Positions 1-7,967 of a DNA stretch of 64,000 nt are shown here, one piece after another; position 1 is the first letter of the stretch, and the number at the start of each line of letters is the position of its first letter. Position numbers and translations under genes: made by a program. Under the pieces are notes generated by a model. That model was given only the letters and a program-made list of their open reading frames with translations. It had not been told where the DNA came from and searched no databases. Origin of the DNA: Streptomyces wedmorensis (GTDB lineage Bacteria > Actinomycetota > Actinomycetes > Streptomycetales > Streptomycetaceae); contig NZ_JNWK01000037.1 of assembly GCF_000716445.1 (NCBI RefSeq), forward strand, positions 13,990-77,989, in the 5' to 3' direction.

Positions 1-355
1 CGAGCGCGCCGGCGAGGGCGTCGGAGACGCCCGGGTCGGCGGTGTCGGCGTTGGTGTGCGCGACGTGGAGGGCGATGTCGTGCTTGATGAGGGTGTGTAC
101 GACGCGGCCCTTGAAGTGCCCGGCCGCGACCGTCGTCGTCCCGCGCAGGTAGAGCGGGTGGTGGGTGACGATCAGGTCGGCGCCGAGGGCGATCGCCTCG
201 TCGGCGATGTCCTGGACGGGGTCGACGGCGAAGAGCACCCGGGTGACCTCGGCGTCGGGGTCGCCGCAGACGGTGCCGACGGCGTCCCACGACTCGGCTC
301 GCTCTGGTGGCCAGAGGGCGTCGAGCTCGGCGATGACTTCAGACAGACGGGGCAC
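1..355 (-). CDS. Nif3-like dinuclear metal-centre protein (3' part cut by window edge)
   Basis: The minus-strand frame opens with a GTG (PRLSEVIAELDALWPPERAESW) and runs off the window start, so only about the first 118 residues are present. The fragment carries the THHPLY segment and the HTNAD segment, which hold metal-ligand histidines in the Nif3/YbgI (DUF34) family. That family forms toroidal hexamers with a two-metal site; its reaction is still poorly defined, although some members are labelled GTP cyclohydrolase I type 2. A purine-rich stretch lies upstream of the chosen GTG. Family assignment is firm; cellular role is not. Confidence 0.85.
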   Translation of the reverse strand, partial: MPRLSEVIAELDALWPPERAESWDAVGTVCGDPDAEVTRVLFAVDPVQDIADEAIALGADLIVTHHPLYLRGTTTVAAGHFKGRVVHTLIKHDIALHVAHTNADTADPGVSDALAGAL

Positions 356-430
356 GAAGCAAAGGCTACCTGCCCTCCGTGCCCCCTTGCTCTGGCCGGA
401 GTCCCGGCCTGTGGACAACCTCGTCCGGGC

Positions 431-1465
431 CTACTTGACGAGGTCCTCGCGCAGGTCGTCGAGGACGCTGTTCGCGGCGGTCACGCCGAGGCCGAGGTAC
501 CAGGTCTCGTCCGGGACGTCCTTGGCCTGGCCGGCCTTGACGGCCTTGAGGCCCTTCCAGAGCGGGTTGGCCTGGGCGGTGTCCTTCTTGGTCGCCTTGG
601 CGTCGCCGTACACGCCCGTGAAGATCCAGTCGGCGTCGGCCTCGTCGATCTTCTCGGGGCTGATCTCGGCGGCCAGCTCGTCGATCCGCTGGTTCTCGGG
701 CCGGGGCAGGCCGACGTCCTCCAGGATGGTGCCGATGAAGGAGGCCTTGGCGTAGAGGCGGATCTTGCCGGGGAGGTAGCGGACCATGGAGACGGTCGGC
801 TTGTCCGGGCCGATGTCCGTGCCGAGCCGCTTCGCCTTGGTCTCGTAGGCGGCGAGCTTCTCCTTCGCCTCGGCGGTCCTGTCGAGCGCGGCGGCGTTGA
901 GGAGGTAGTTCTCCTTCCAGGTGAAGCCCGGGCGGATGGAGAACACGGTCGGCGCGATCTTCGACAGCTCGTCGTACTTGTCGGCGGCGCGGAGCTGGCT
1001 GCCGAGGATGAGGTCGGGCTGGAGGTTGGCGATGGCCTCCAGGTTGAGGTTGTTGATGGTGCCGACGGACTTCGGGGTGCCGGCGTCCTTCTTCAGGTAG
1101 CCGGGGATGCCGTCGTCGCCCTCGGAGGGGGCGTAGCCGACGGGCTGGACGCCGAGGGAGACGACGTTGTCGAGTTCGCCGACGTCGAGGACGACGACCC
1201 GCTTGGGGGCGGCCTTGAGTTCGGTCCTGCCGAGGGCGTGGGTGAGGGTGCGCGGGAACTGCCCGGGCTGCGCCTCGGTGCCCATGGCCGCGGTCTTGGC
1301 GGCGGCGTCGCCGAAGTCCTTGCCACCGGTGGCGACGTCCTTCTTCTTCGCCGTGTCCTGCTTCTCGGCGGAGTCGGCGGACCCGTCGCCCCCTCCGCAG
1401 GCCGCGAGCGAGAGCGCGGCGGCGAGGGCGACGGCGGCGGCGGTGCCGCGGCGGCGGAGGGACAT
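431..1465 (-). CDS. Iron-siderophore ABC transporter substrate-binding lipoprotein
   Basis: The 344-aa product begins with a positively charged n-region, a hydrophobic stretch and a lipobox LAAC at Cys23, so it should be a lipid-anchored extracellular protein. The mature part has the FecB/Peripla_BP_2 fold signature, including RVVVLDVGELDNVVSLG near the start and NLEAIANLQPDLILG in the first lobe. It would bind a ferric siderophore and hand it to a FecCD-type permease. No permease or ATPase gene lies next to it, so it is an orphan or served from another locus. An AGGAG ribosome site precedes the ATG, and an iron box lies about 47 bases upstream. Confidence 0.9.
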   Translation of the reverse strand: MSLRRRGTAAAVALAAALSLAACGGGDGSADSAEKQDTAKKKDVATGGKDFGDAAAKTAAMGTEAQPGQFPRTLTHALGRTELKAAPKRVVVLDVGELDNVVSLGVQPVGYAPSEGDDGIPGYLKKDAGTPKSVGTINNLNLEAIANLQPDLILGSQLRAADKYDELSKIAPTVFSIRPGFTWKENYLLNAAALDRTAEAKEKLAAYETKAKRLGTDIGPDKPTVSMVRYLPGKIRLYAKASFIGTILEDVGLPRPENQRIDELAAEISPEKIDEADADWIFTGVYGDAKATKKDTAQANPLWKGLKAVKAGQAKDVPDETWYLGLGVTAANSVLDDLREDLVK

Positions 1466-1511
1466 GAGAAGGCTCCTGTACGGGTCGTCCTGGCGGAGGC
1501 TCAGCCTCCGC

Positions 1512-1530
1512 TTAGGTTCGCCTTACCTTA
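1512..1530 (-). promoter_or_regulatory. Iron box (DmdR/IdeR-type operator)
   Basis: The 19-mer TTAGGTTCGCCTTACCTTA agrees at 15 of 19 positions with the actinobacterial iron-box consensus TTAGGTTAGGCTAACCTAA. It sits just upstream of the siderophore-binding lipoprotein gene, where iron-loaded DmdR1 would repress transcription. Confidence 0.75.
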
Positions 1531-1673
1531 CTCATCACGGGTCACTCCAGCACAACCGCCCCCTCACCCTCAGCCGAACCGCCGCACGACCACCCTTATG
1601 TGTGAAGTGACCCGGCTCGTGTTGTTCGGCTGGAAGTGCGAAAACTAGCTTCGTGGCCGGAGGTGACGAGTCG

Positions 1674-2822
1674 ATGACAGTCTGTGCCATCGAGACGGCG
1701 GCCGAGGACGACGACCGCGACGCGGACCGCGACGGGGACGCCCGCCGGCCGACGGGGTTCACGATCACGGCGAACGGCGCGTACGCGGCCAGGCTCGCGG
1801 GCACCGGGAACGCCCTGTACGCGGAGCGGTGGACCCTCGACGGCCCGGAGCCGTACGCCGTGCCGCTCCCCCTCGCCCAGCCGGAGGAGCCGGGCACCCA
1901 GCTGCTGCCCCTCGCGGACGGCCGGGTCCTCGTCGCCCGCCGGGTGGACGGACGGCGCAACACGTTCTCGCTGCTCTACCCCACCGGCCCCGCCACCGGC
2001 GAGCTCCAGCTCGGCGCCGTGGAGGCGCCCGGCTCCGAGCGCCTGCGGCTCCTGCCGCCCGCGCCCGACGGCATCCGCGCGTACGCGATGTGCGTCGGCC
2101 CCGACACGACCACGCTGTGGCTGGTGGCCGGCGGCGCCTTCGGCCCGGAGCAGGTCGCCGAGGTCAAGGGCCGCTGCACGGGCGGGGTGTGGCTCGACCG
2201 CGCGGGCCGGATGCTCGCGCTCGACCGGCGGCTCGACGGCGGCCCGGTGAAGGCCGTCGCCGTCGACCTGGAGCGCGGCGGGGAGGTGACGCCGCTGCTC
2301 CAGATCACCGAGGAGAGCGACGACCGGCTGCTCCTCGCGGACCCGGACAGCGGACTGCTCCTGATCCGCTCCGACGCGCCGTCCCCGGGACACGACCGGC
2401 TCGGCTGGGGCGTACTCGGCAGCCTGCTGCCCGTGCGGTTCCCCGACTGCCTGCGGCTCGACGACGCGGCGGTGACGCCGTTCGCGGTGCAGCCGGGTCA
2501 GGTGCTGATGCCGGAGAGCTGCGCGGTGGCCCTGCGGATCGACGCGGCGGCCGGGAGCTGGGTGGGCACCTGGCAGCCCTCGTCCCGCCGGATGGGCCAA
2601 CTGGCCGCCCCCGCCGGCTGGCTGGCCGGCTCGGGCCTCTGGACGCCCGGCGGCCTGCTGCGGCTGCCGTACGCGACGGCCGGGGCGCCGTGCGGTCTCG
2701 CCGGTCTCGAACCCCCGCCGGAGCCCGGTCCCGATCCGGTCGTCGCCGTCGAGGAGCCCCGGGTCTGCCGTCCGGTGCCTTTGCAGCAGGCACCCCTGAC
2801 GGACCGTAAACCCACTGGTTAG
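1674..2822 (+). CDS. Hypothetical protein, possible beta-propeller
   Basis: A 382-aa protein with no signal peptide or membrane segment. I place the start at the ATG of MTVCAIETAAEDDD because GGAGGT lies 9 bases before it; an upstream GTG in frame has no such site. After an acidic N-terminus (about residues 8-20) the protein has repeated short blocks such as DGRVLVARR, GRMLALDRR and SGLLLIRS, a rhythm that suggests blade repeats. I do not recognise the family. Its stop codon coincides with the -10 element of the next small gene. Confidence 0.7.
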   Translation: MTVCAIETAAEDDDRDADRDGDARRPTGFTITANGAYAARLAGTGNALYAERWTLDGPEPYAVPLPLAQPEEPGTQLLPLADGRVLVARRVDGRRNTFSLLYPTGPATGELQLGAVEAPGSERLRLLPPAPDGIRAYAMCVGPDTTTLWLVAGGAFGPEQVAEVKGRCTGGVWLDRAGRMLALDRRLDGGPVKAVAVDLERGGEVTPLLQITEESDDRLLLADPDSGLLLIRSDAPSPGHDRLGWGVLGSLLPVRFPDCLRLDDAAVTPFAVQPGQVLMPESCAVALRIDAAAGSWVGTWQPSSRRMGQLAAPAGWLAGSGLWTPGGLLRLPYATAGAPCGLAGLEPPPEPGPDPVVAVEEPRVCRPVPLQQAPLTDRKPTG

Positions 2823-2825
2823 ACT
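2796..2825 (+). promoter_or_regulatory. Likely promoter for the 44-aa protein
   Basis: CTGACG and TAGACT are separated by 18 bases, a good fit to a sigma-HrdB type -35/-10 pair. The -10 overlaps the stop codon of the preceding gene, and the predicted start site would be about 35-40 bases before the small gene. Confidence 0.45.
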
Positions 2826-2870
2826 CACTGGCCGCACAGCACGGAAGACACGTACGGGGTGAGTTCGATC

Positions 2871-3005
2871 ATGTCGGAAGCAAACACGGAGGGTACGGAG
2901 TCGCACGGCTCCGGGAAGCACCGCGGCGAGGCGTCGCCGGCGGAGGACTCCACGTCCTCGCCGCACGGCCGGCACCGCCGCGAGGGCGACGCTCGCGCGC
3001 GGTAG
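2871..3005 (+). CDS. Small hydrophilic protein, 44 aa
   Basis: A 44-codon frame starts MSEANTEGTESHGSGKH and ends RREGDARAR. It is rich in Ser, Gly, His, Glu and Arg and lacks any hydrophobic segment, so it is probably disordered and cytoplasmic. An in-frame GTG four codons upstream is an alternative start. The support is positional: a plausible promoter lies immediately upstream and a 13-bp terminator begins 10 bases after the stop, so it looks like its own transcription unit. Function unknown. Confidence 0.5.
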   Translation: MSEANTEGTESHGSGKHRGEASPAEDSTSSPHGRHRREGDARAR

Positions 3006-3014
3006 CGAGGGACA

Positions 3015-3059
3015 GGCGAAGGGCCCCTCGAATTCGCCGTGATCCCGGGGCCCTTCGCC
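3015..3059. terminator. Intrinsic terminator, likely bidirectional
   Basis: A perfect 13-bp inverted repeat (GGCGAAGGGCCCC and its complement) with a 19-base loop lies between the small plus-strand gene and the convergent SDR gene. Confidence 0.7.
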
Positions 3060-3093
3060 TTCCCCACCGCGCCGCGCTTCCCCACCCCGTGGC

Positions 3094-4035
3094 TCAGCCC
3101 TTCCTCAGCCCCAGCACCTCCGCCGCCGCGAAGGTCTCGCCCGCCGGGCGGGAGGCGTAGTGCGGGGTGAGGACGGAGTCCAGCTCCTCGTACGTGAACG
3201 CCTCCTTGGCGGTGTCGAACTTGGCGGAGACCCGCGGCCGGTCCACGACCGCGACCATCCCGCCGTGCACGACGAGCAACTGGCCGTTGACCCCGGCCGC
3301 CGCGGGGGAGGCCAGATAGCCGACGATCGGCGCCACGTGCTCGGGGGACAGCGGGTCGAGCTCCCCCTCCCCCGGCTCCCCGAAGCCCGCGAACACGTCC
3401 TCCGTCATCCGGGTCCTGGCCCGCGGGCAGATGGCGTTCGCGGTCACCCCGTAGCGGGCGAGCGCGAGGGCCGTCGAGGTGGTGAGGCCGACGATGCCGC
3501 CCTTGGCCGCCGCGTAGTTGGGCTGGCCGGCCGAGCCGGCGAGGAAGGCCTCGGACGAGGTGTTGACGATCCGGCCGTAGACGCCGGTCTCCCCCGCCTT
3601 GGAACGGCCCCGCCAGTGCACCGCGGCGAAGTGCGTGGTGTTGAAGTGGCCCTTGAGGTGGACCCGTACGACCGAGTCCCACTCGTCCTCGGTCATCGAG
3701 AAGACCATCCGGTCGCGCAGGATGCCCGCGTTGTTGACGAGGACGTCCAGCTTGCCGAACTCGGACACCGCCAGGTCGACCAGGGACCGCGCCGTCTCGA
3801 AGTCGGAGACGTCGCCGAGGTGGGCGACCGCCCGCCCGCCCGCCGCGCGGATCTCCTCGGCGACCTCCTCGGCGGGCGCGGCGGAGGCCGCGCCCGAGCC
3901 GTCGCGGCCGGGCTGCCCGTAGTCGTTGACGACGACGGCGGCGCCGAGCCGGGCCAGCTCCAGGGCCTCGGCGCGGCCGAGGCCCCGGCCGGCGCCGGTG
4001 ACGATGGCGCTCAGTCCTTCCAGGGGGAGTGACAT
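3094..4035 (-). CDS. SDR-family 3-hydroxyacyl-CoA dehydrogenase, Hsd4A-like
   Basis: A 313-aa cytosolic short-chain dehydrogenase. TGAGRGLG at residues 13-20 binds NAD(P), NNAG is at 101-104, and the catalytic pair is Tyr174/Lys178 in YAAAK, preceded by NTSSEA. The insert after the first beta strand (NDYGQPGRDGSG) and the overall length are typical of the multifunctional-enzyme type 3-hydroxyacyl-CoA dehydrogenases; Mycobacterium Hsd4A (Rv3502c), used in cholesterol side-chain oxidation, is of this type and size. It is last in an operon after the zinc alcohol dehydrogenase, with a 14-base gap. Steroid specificity is inferred from the operator and neighbours; a general FabG-like role remains possible. 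Confidence 0.85.
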   Translation of the reverse strand: MSLPLEGLSAIVTGAGRGLGRAEALELARLGAAVVVNDYGQPGRDGSGAASAAPAEEVAEEIRAAGGRAVAHLGDVSDFETARSLVDLAVSEFGKLDVLVNNAGILRDRMVFSMTEDEWDSVVRVHLKGHFNTTHFAAVHWRGRSKAGETGVYGRIVNTSSEAFLAGSAGQPNYAAAKGGIVGLTTSTALALARYGVTANAICPRARTRMTEDVFAGFGEPGEGELDPLSPEHVAPIVGYLASPAAAGVNGQLLVVHGGMVAVVDRPRVSAKFDTAKEAFTYEELDSVLTPHYASRPAGETFAAAEVLGLRKG

Positions 4036-4049
4036 CTCGCGGGGTCCTC

Positions 4050-5126
4050 TCAGATCTCGATGCAGGTACGGAGGGCCACGCCGGTCCGCATCTGCTCCAG
4101 GGCCTCGTTGATGCCCGCCAGCGGCACGCGGTGGGTGATGAGCGACTCCAGGTCGATGCGGCCCGCCCGCCAGAGCGCGATGGCCCGTTCGTACGAGCGG
4201 AGCACGTCCCCGCCGCCGTACATGGAGGGCAGGATCCGCTTCTCGTCGAAGAACAGCTCGAACATGTTCAGCTGGAGGTTGTCGTCGAGGGCGCCCGCGC
4301 CGACGACGCAGAGGGTGCCGCCGCGCCGGGTCGTGTCGTAGGCGGTACGGGCGGTCGCGGACCGGCCGACGACCTCGAAGACGTAGTCGAAGCCCTCGCC
4401 GCCGGTGATCCGCTGCTTGGCGTCGGCGAGCGCGTCCGGGGCGACCGCCTCGGTGGCGCCGAAGCGGAGCGCGGCCTCGCGCCGGGACTCGACGGGGTCG
4501 ACGGCGACGATCTGGGCGGCGCCCTGGAGCTTGGCGCCCTGGATGGCGGAGATGCCGACGCCGCCGCAGCCGATGACGGCGACCGACGAACCGGCCTCCA
4601 CCTTGGCGGTGTTGATGGCCGCGCCGAGGCCGGTGGTGACGCCGCAGCCGATGAGGGCGGCGATGTCGAAGGGCACGTCGTCGGGGATCGGGACGGCACA
4701 GCCCGCGTCGACGACGACCTCCTCGGTGAAGGTGCCGGTGCCGGCGAAGCCGAACACGTCGCCGCCGGGGCGCTTGAAGTTGGGCACGCCGGCGTTCATG
4801 AAGCCGGCCAGGCAGAGCTGGGTCTGGCCGCGCCTGCAGGCGGGACAGCTGCCGCAGGCGGGCAGCCAGCAGAGCAGGACCCGCTGGCCCTGGGCGAGTC
4901 CGGTGACGCCGTCGCCGACGTCGAGGATCTCGCCCGCGCCCTCGTGGCCGGGGATGAAGGGCGCGGGCTGCGGCAGGACGCCGCTCATGGCGGAGACGTC
5001 GGAGTGGCAGAGGCCGGTGGCCCGGACGCGGATCCGCACCTTGCCGGGGCCGAAGCCCACCGCCTCGACGTCGTCGAGGACTTCGAGTTTGTCCTGGCCG
5101 ATCTCGTGCAGTACGGCTGCGCGCAT
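4050..5126 (-). CDS. Zinc-dependent alcohol dehydrogenase (MDR family)
   Basis: A 358-aa medium-chain dehydrogenase. Catalytic zinc ligands are Cys40 and His61 (GHEGAG); structural zinc cysteines are at 91, 94, 97 and 105. The GCGGVG motif near residue 190 binds NAD. The form with an early GLCHSD motif is the one shared with the class III and mycothiol-dependent enzymes. It sits between the MaoC hydratase (22-base gap) and the SDR. In the steroid setting it could oxidise a side-chain alcohol, but the substrate cannot be read from sequence. Confidence 0.88.
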   Translation of the reverse strand: MRAAVLHEIGQDKLEVLDDVEAVGFGPGKVRIRVRATGLCHSDVSAMSGVLPQPAPFIPGHEGAGEILDVGDGVTGLAQGQRVLLCWLPACGSCPACRRGQTQLCLAGFMNAGVPNFKRPGGDVFGFAGTGTFTEEVVVDAGCAVPIPDDVPFDIAALIGCGVTTGLGAAINTAKVEAGSSVAVIGCGGVGISAIQGAKLQGAAQIVAVDPVESRREAALRFGATEAVAPDALADAKQRITGGEGFDYVFEVVGRSATARTAYDTTRRGGTLCVVGAGALDDNLQLNMFELFFDEKRILPSMYGGGDVLRSYERAIALWRAGRIDLESLITHRVPLAGINEALEQMRTGVALRTCIEI

Positions 5127-5148
5127 GGTGCGGCTCCAATCAGACGGG

Positions 5149-6021
5149 TCAGGAGTGCTCGACGACGGTGTCGGCGAGTACGGGGGCGTCGTCGCGCTCC
5201 ACGGCGGTGACCGTCACCTGGACCCTGCCCTCGCCGGCCCACATCCGGATGCGGAGGGTCTCGCCGGGGAAGACGACGCCGGCGAAGCGGGTGCGGTAGG
5301 CGCGGACGCGGGTGACGTCCCCGTCGAGCAGCGTGTCGACGACGGCCTTGAGGGTCATGCCGTACGAGCAGAGGCCGTGCAGGATCGGCCGGTCGAAGCC
5401 GGCGAGCTTGGCGAACTCCGGGTCGGCGTGGAGCGGGTTCCAGTCGCCGGACAGCCGGTAGAGCAGGGCCTGCTCCTCGCGGATCGGCCGTTCGGCGGTG
5501 GCGTCGGGCTCCCGGTCCGGGACCGGGAGGCGTTCGGAGGGCCCGCGGTCGCCGCCCCAGCCGCCCTCGCCGCGGACGAAGATCTGGGCGTCGCTGGTCC
5601 AGAGCGGTCCGTCGTCGTCGGCGGCCTCGGTGCGCAGCACCAGGACGGCGGCCTTGCCCTTGTCGTAGACGGCGGCGACGCGGGAGGTGGAGACGGCCCG
5701 GCCGCCGGTGGGGACGGGCCGGTGGAGGGTGATCGACTGGCCGCCGTGCAGGACGGCGGCGAGGTCGATGTCGATGCCGGGGGCGGAGAGCCCGCCGACC
5801 ACCCCCATGCCGGCGCCCGCGACGGTGGCGAAGCTGGGCAGGACGTGGAGCCGGGACTCCAGGGTGTAGCGGAGCTCGTCGGGGTCCGTGGCGGGGTCGG
5901 GCTTGCCCTGGTGCGCACCGGCTCCGAGGCCGAGGTGGTAGAGCTGGACGTCCTTGTGGTCCCAGGAGATCTCGGCGCTGCGGGGTTCGGCGGCGACGGC
6001 CTTGGCGGGGTCGATGGGCAT
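5149..6021 (-). CDS. MaoC-type double hot-dog enoyl-CoA hydratase, Rv3538-like
   Basis: A 290-aa cytosolic hydratase. The N-terminal half (about 1-150) is a degenerate hot-dog domain; the C-terminal half carries the hydratase-2 motif DWNPLHADPEFAKLAGF with its Asp/His pair, followed by RPILHG. From memory the closest mycobacterial relative is Rv3538 (ChsH3-type), which shares the opening MPID, VQLYLGLGAG-like and KGKAAV segments. It would hydrate an alpha,beta-unsaturated steroyl-CoA. GAGGAG precedes the ATG. It is first in the operon, and a perfect KstR-like palindrome lies about 100 bases upstream. Confidence 0.88.
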   Translation of the reverse strand: MPIDPAKAVAAEPRSAEISWDHKDVQLYHLGLGAGAHQGKPDPATDPDELRYTLESRLHVLPSFATVAGAGMGVVGGLSAPGIDIDLAAVLHGGQSITLHRPVPTGGRAVSTSRVAAVYDKGKAAVLVLRTEAADDDGPLWTSDAQIFVRGEGGWGGDRGPSERLPVPDREPDATAERPIREEQALLYRLSGDWNPLHADPEFAKLAGFDRPILHGLCSYGMTLKAVVDTLLDGDVTRVRAYRTRFAGVVFPGETLRIRMWAGEGRVQVTVTAVERDDAPVLADTVVEHS

Positions 6022-6119
6022 CGGGCTGCTGCTCCTCGTGGCGGTGAAAGACCTCGGCGCGACCGTCCGCACCGTCGGTCGCACCGAGGCCGTGCGGGAC
6101 CTCCCCGAACGCGGCCGTT

Positions 6120-6135
6120 CTAGAACGCGTTCTAG
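6120..6135 (-). promoter_or_regulatory. KstR-like operator upstream of the hydratase operon
   Basis: CTAGAACGCGTTCTAG is a perfect 16-bp palindrome and contains TAGAACGCGTTCTA, a 14/14 match to the KstR pattern TNNAACNNGTTNNA known from Mycobacterium and Rhodococcus. Confidence 0.75.
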
Positions 6136-6197
6136 GTCGGTGGACCCCATGTATAGCCCAGCCGGAAGGAGTTGGGAACCCTCCCGGCGCAAGGCTC

Positions 6198-6212
6198 CTG
6201 ACGATACGTCAG
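6198..6212. promoter_or_regulatory. Palindrome of the CTGACG-N3-CGTCAG type
   Basis: CTGACGATACGTCAG has perfect 6-bp arms around 3 bases. It lies between the divergent MaoC operon and the ABC exporter. The same palindrome class recurs near 13.5, 21.2, 30.7 and 41.3 kb. Confidence 0.55.
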
Positions 6213-6308
6213 AAAGGGTGGCGGTCCCGGACCCGGGACATTTGTCACGGCCGGGTCCGTACATCCACGCCTGCCGGGCCACCGCCCCCGGTTCGTAGCG
6301 TCGTACCC

Positions 6309-7241
6309 ATGACGACAGACAGCCCGCAAGACCCGGCGGTCGCCTTCACGGCCGCGACCAAGACGTACGGAGCCGTCCGCGCCGTCGACGGCCTCGACCT
6401 CACCGTCCGGCAGGGCGAGACCGTGGCCCTGCTCGGCCGGAACGGCGCCGGCAAGTCCACCGCCATCGGCCTCCTCCTCGGCCTCGACGAGCCCGACAGC
6501 GGCCGCGTCGCCGTCTTCGGCGCGGCCCCGGACCGCGCGGTGGCCGCCGGACGCGTCGGCGCGATGCTCCAGGAGGCCCGGCCCGTCTCCCGGGTCACCG
6601 TCCGCGAACTCGTCGGCTTCGTCGCCCGGACCTACCCGTCGCCCATGCCCGTCGACGAGGCCCTGGCGCTCGCCGGACTGACCGGCCTCGCCGGCCGGCG
6701 CGTCGACCGGCTCTCCGGCGGCCAGACCCAGCGGGTCCGCTTCGCCGTCGCCCTCGCCGGGAACCCGGAACTGATCGTCCTGGACGAGCCGACGGCCGCC
6801 CTCGACGTCGAGGCCCGGCAGGAGTTCTGGGACTCCATGCGCGGCTACGCGCGCCGCGGCAACACCGTCCTGTTCTCCACCCACTATCTGGAGGAGGCCG
6901 ACGCCTACGCCGACCGGATCGTCGTCCTCGACTCCGGCCGCGTCCTCGCCGACGGCACCGGCGAGGAGCTCAAGCGGGCCGCCGGCGGCTCCCTCGTCTC
7001 CTTCGACCTGGCCGGCGGCCCCACCGACTGGCTCGGCCTGCTGCCCGGCGTCACGTCCTTCGAGGTCCGCGGCGACCGCGCACGGCTGCGGACCGGGGAC
7101 TCCGACGCCACCGTCCGCGCCCTGGCACGACGGGACGCCGTCCGCGCCCTGGAGGTCGCCCCGGTCTCCCTGAACGACGCCTTCCTCGCCCTCACCCGTC
7201 CGCCGCACGCCACCGCCAGGACCCTGGAGACCGCGCGATGA
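6309..7241 (+). CDS. ABC exporter ATP-binding protein
   Basis: A 310-aa single ATPase subunit of the CcmA/DrrA type. Walker A GRNGAGKST lies at 43-51, the signature LSGGQ at 135-139 and Walker B LIVLDE at 155-160, followed by a switch region STHYLEEAD. It would power export by the permease encoded next, whose start overlaps its stop (ATGA). The downstream sensor/regulator pair suggests control by that system, as in many antibiotic- or lipid-responsive exporter loci; the exported compound is unknown. Confidence 0.92.
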   Translation: MTTDSPQDPAVAFTAATKTYGAVRAVDGLDLTVRQGETVALLGRNGAGKSTAIGLLLGLDEPDSGRVAVFGAAPDRAVAAGRVGAMLQEARPVSRVTVRELVGFVARTYPSPMPVDEALALAGLTGLAGRRVDRLSGGQTQRVRFAVALAGNPELIVLDEPTAALDVEARQEFWDSMRGYARRGNTVLFSTHYLEEADAYADRIVVLDSGRVLADGTGEELKRAAGGSLVSFDLAGGPTDWLGLLPGVTSFEVRGDRARLRTGDSDATVRALARRDAVRALEVAPVSLNDAFLALTRPPHATARTLETAR

Positions 7242-7957
7242 TCACCGCCTACGTACGCCTCGAAGTGCGCCGCACCCTGCGCGACCCCGGATTCGCGATC
7301 TCGACCGTCGGCGTCCCCGTGATGATGTACCTCCTCTTCACCAACCTCGGCGCCGACGACAGCGCGTACCGGACGGCGGCCATGGTCGGCATGGCGGCCT
7401 ACGGCGCGCTCGGCGCCGCCCTCTCCGTCGGCACCGGCGTCGCCGAGGACAAGTCCACCGGCTGGCTGCGACAGCTGCGGATCACCCCCATGACGCCCCG
7501 CCAGGTCGTGACGGGCCGCGCCCTGACCGGAACGGTCGTCGTCCTCCCCGCCATCGCGGGCGTCCTCCTCGCGGGCGGCCTCGCCAACGGCGTACGGATG
7601 GACGCCTGGCAGTGGCCCGCGGTCGCCCTCACCCTCTGGCTGGGCTCCCTCCCCTTCACCCTGCTCGGCATCGGCAACGGCTACCGGCTCACCGCCCAGA
7701 CCACCGGCGTCGTCAACGTCGCCTGCAACCTCGGGCTCGCGGTCGTCGGCGGCCTGTGGTTCCCCGTCGCCCTCTTCCCCGACTGGCTCCGCGCTCTCTC
7801 CGAGGCCACCCCCACCCACCGCTTCGCCGAACTGGGCGTGGCGGTGACCGACGGGACGGCCCCCGCCGCGACGGCCCTGGCGGTCATCGCCGGGTGGGCG
7901 GCGCTGTTCGGTGCGTACGCGGCCGTCTCGTACCGGCGTTCGGCGAGGGCGGTGTAG
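7238..7957 (+). CDS. ABC-2 type permease
   Basis: A 239-aa integral membrane protein with about six hydrophobic segments, starting with the cytosolic stretch ITAYVRLEVRRTLRDPGF that is usual for ABC-2 permeases. The sequence EDKSTGWLRQLRITPM is the typical short loop after the second membrane segment. It overlaps the ATPase gene by 4 bases and is followed 10 bases later by the histidine kinase, so the four genes form one operon. Confidence 0.92.
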   Translation: MITAYVRLEVRRTLRDPGFAISTVGVPVMMYLLFTNLGADDSAYRTAAMVGMAAYGALGAALSVGTGVAEDKSTGWLRQLRITPMTPRQVVTGRALTGTVVVLPAIAGVLLAGGLANGVRMDAWQWPAVALTLWLGSLPFTLLGIGNGYRLTAQTTGVVNVACNLGLAVVGGLWFPVALFPDWLRALSEATPTHRFAELGVAVTDGTAPAATALAVIAGWAALFGAYAAVSYRRSARAV

Positions 7958-7967
7958 GAAAGTGGCC

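Noticed and set aside
56..1648. A plus-strand 530-codon frame over the lipoprotein gene
   Set aside because: Antisense shadow rich in Gly, Val, Glu and Asp; no start signal or domain.
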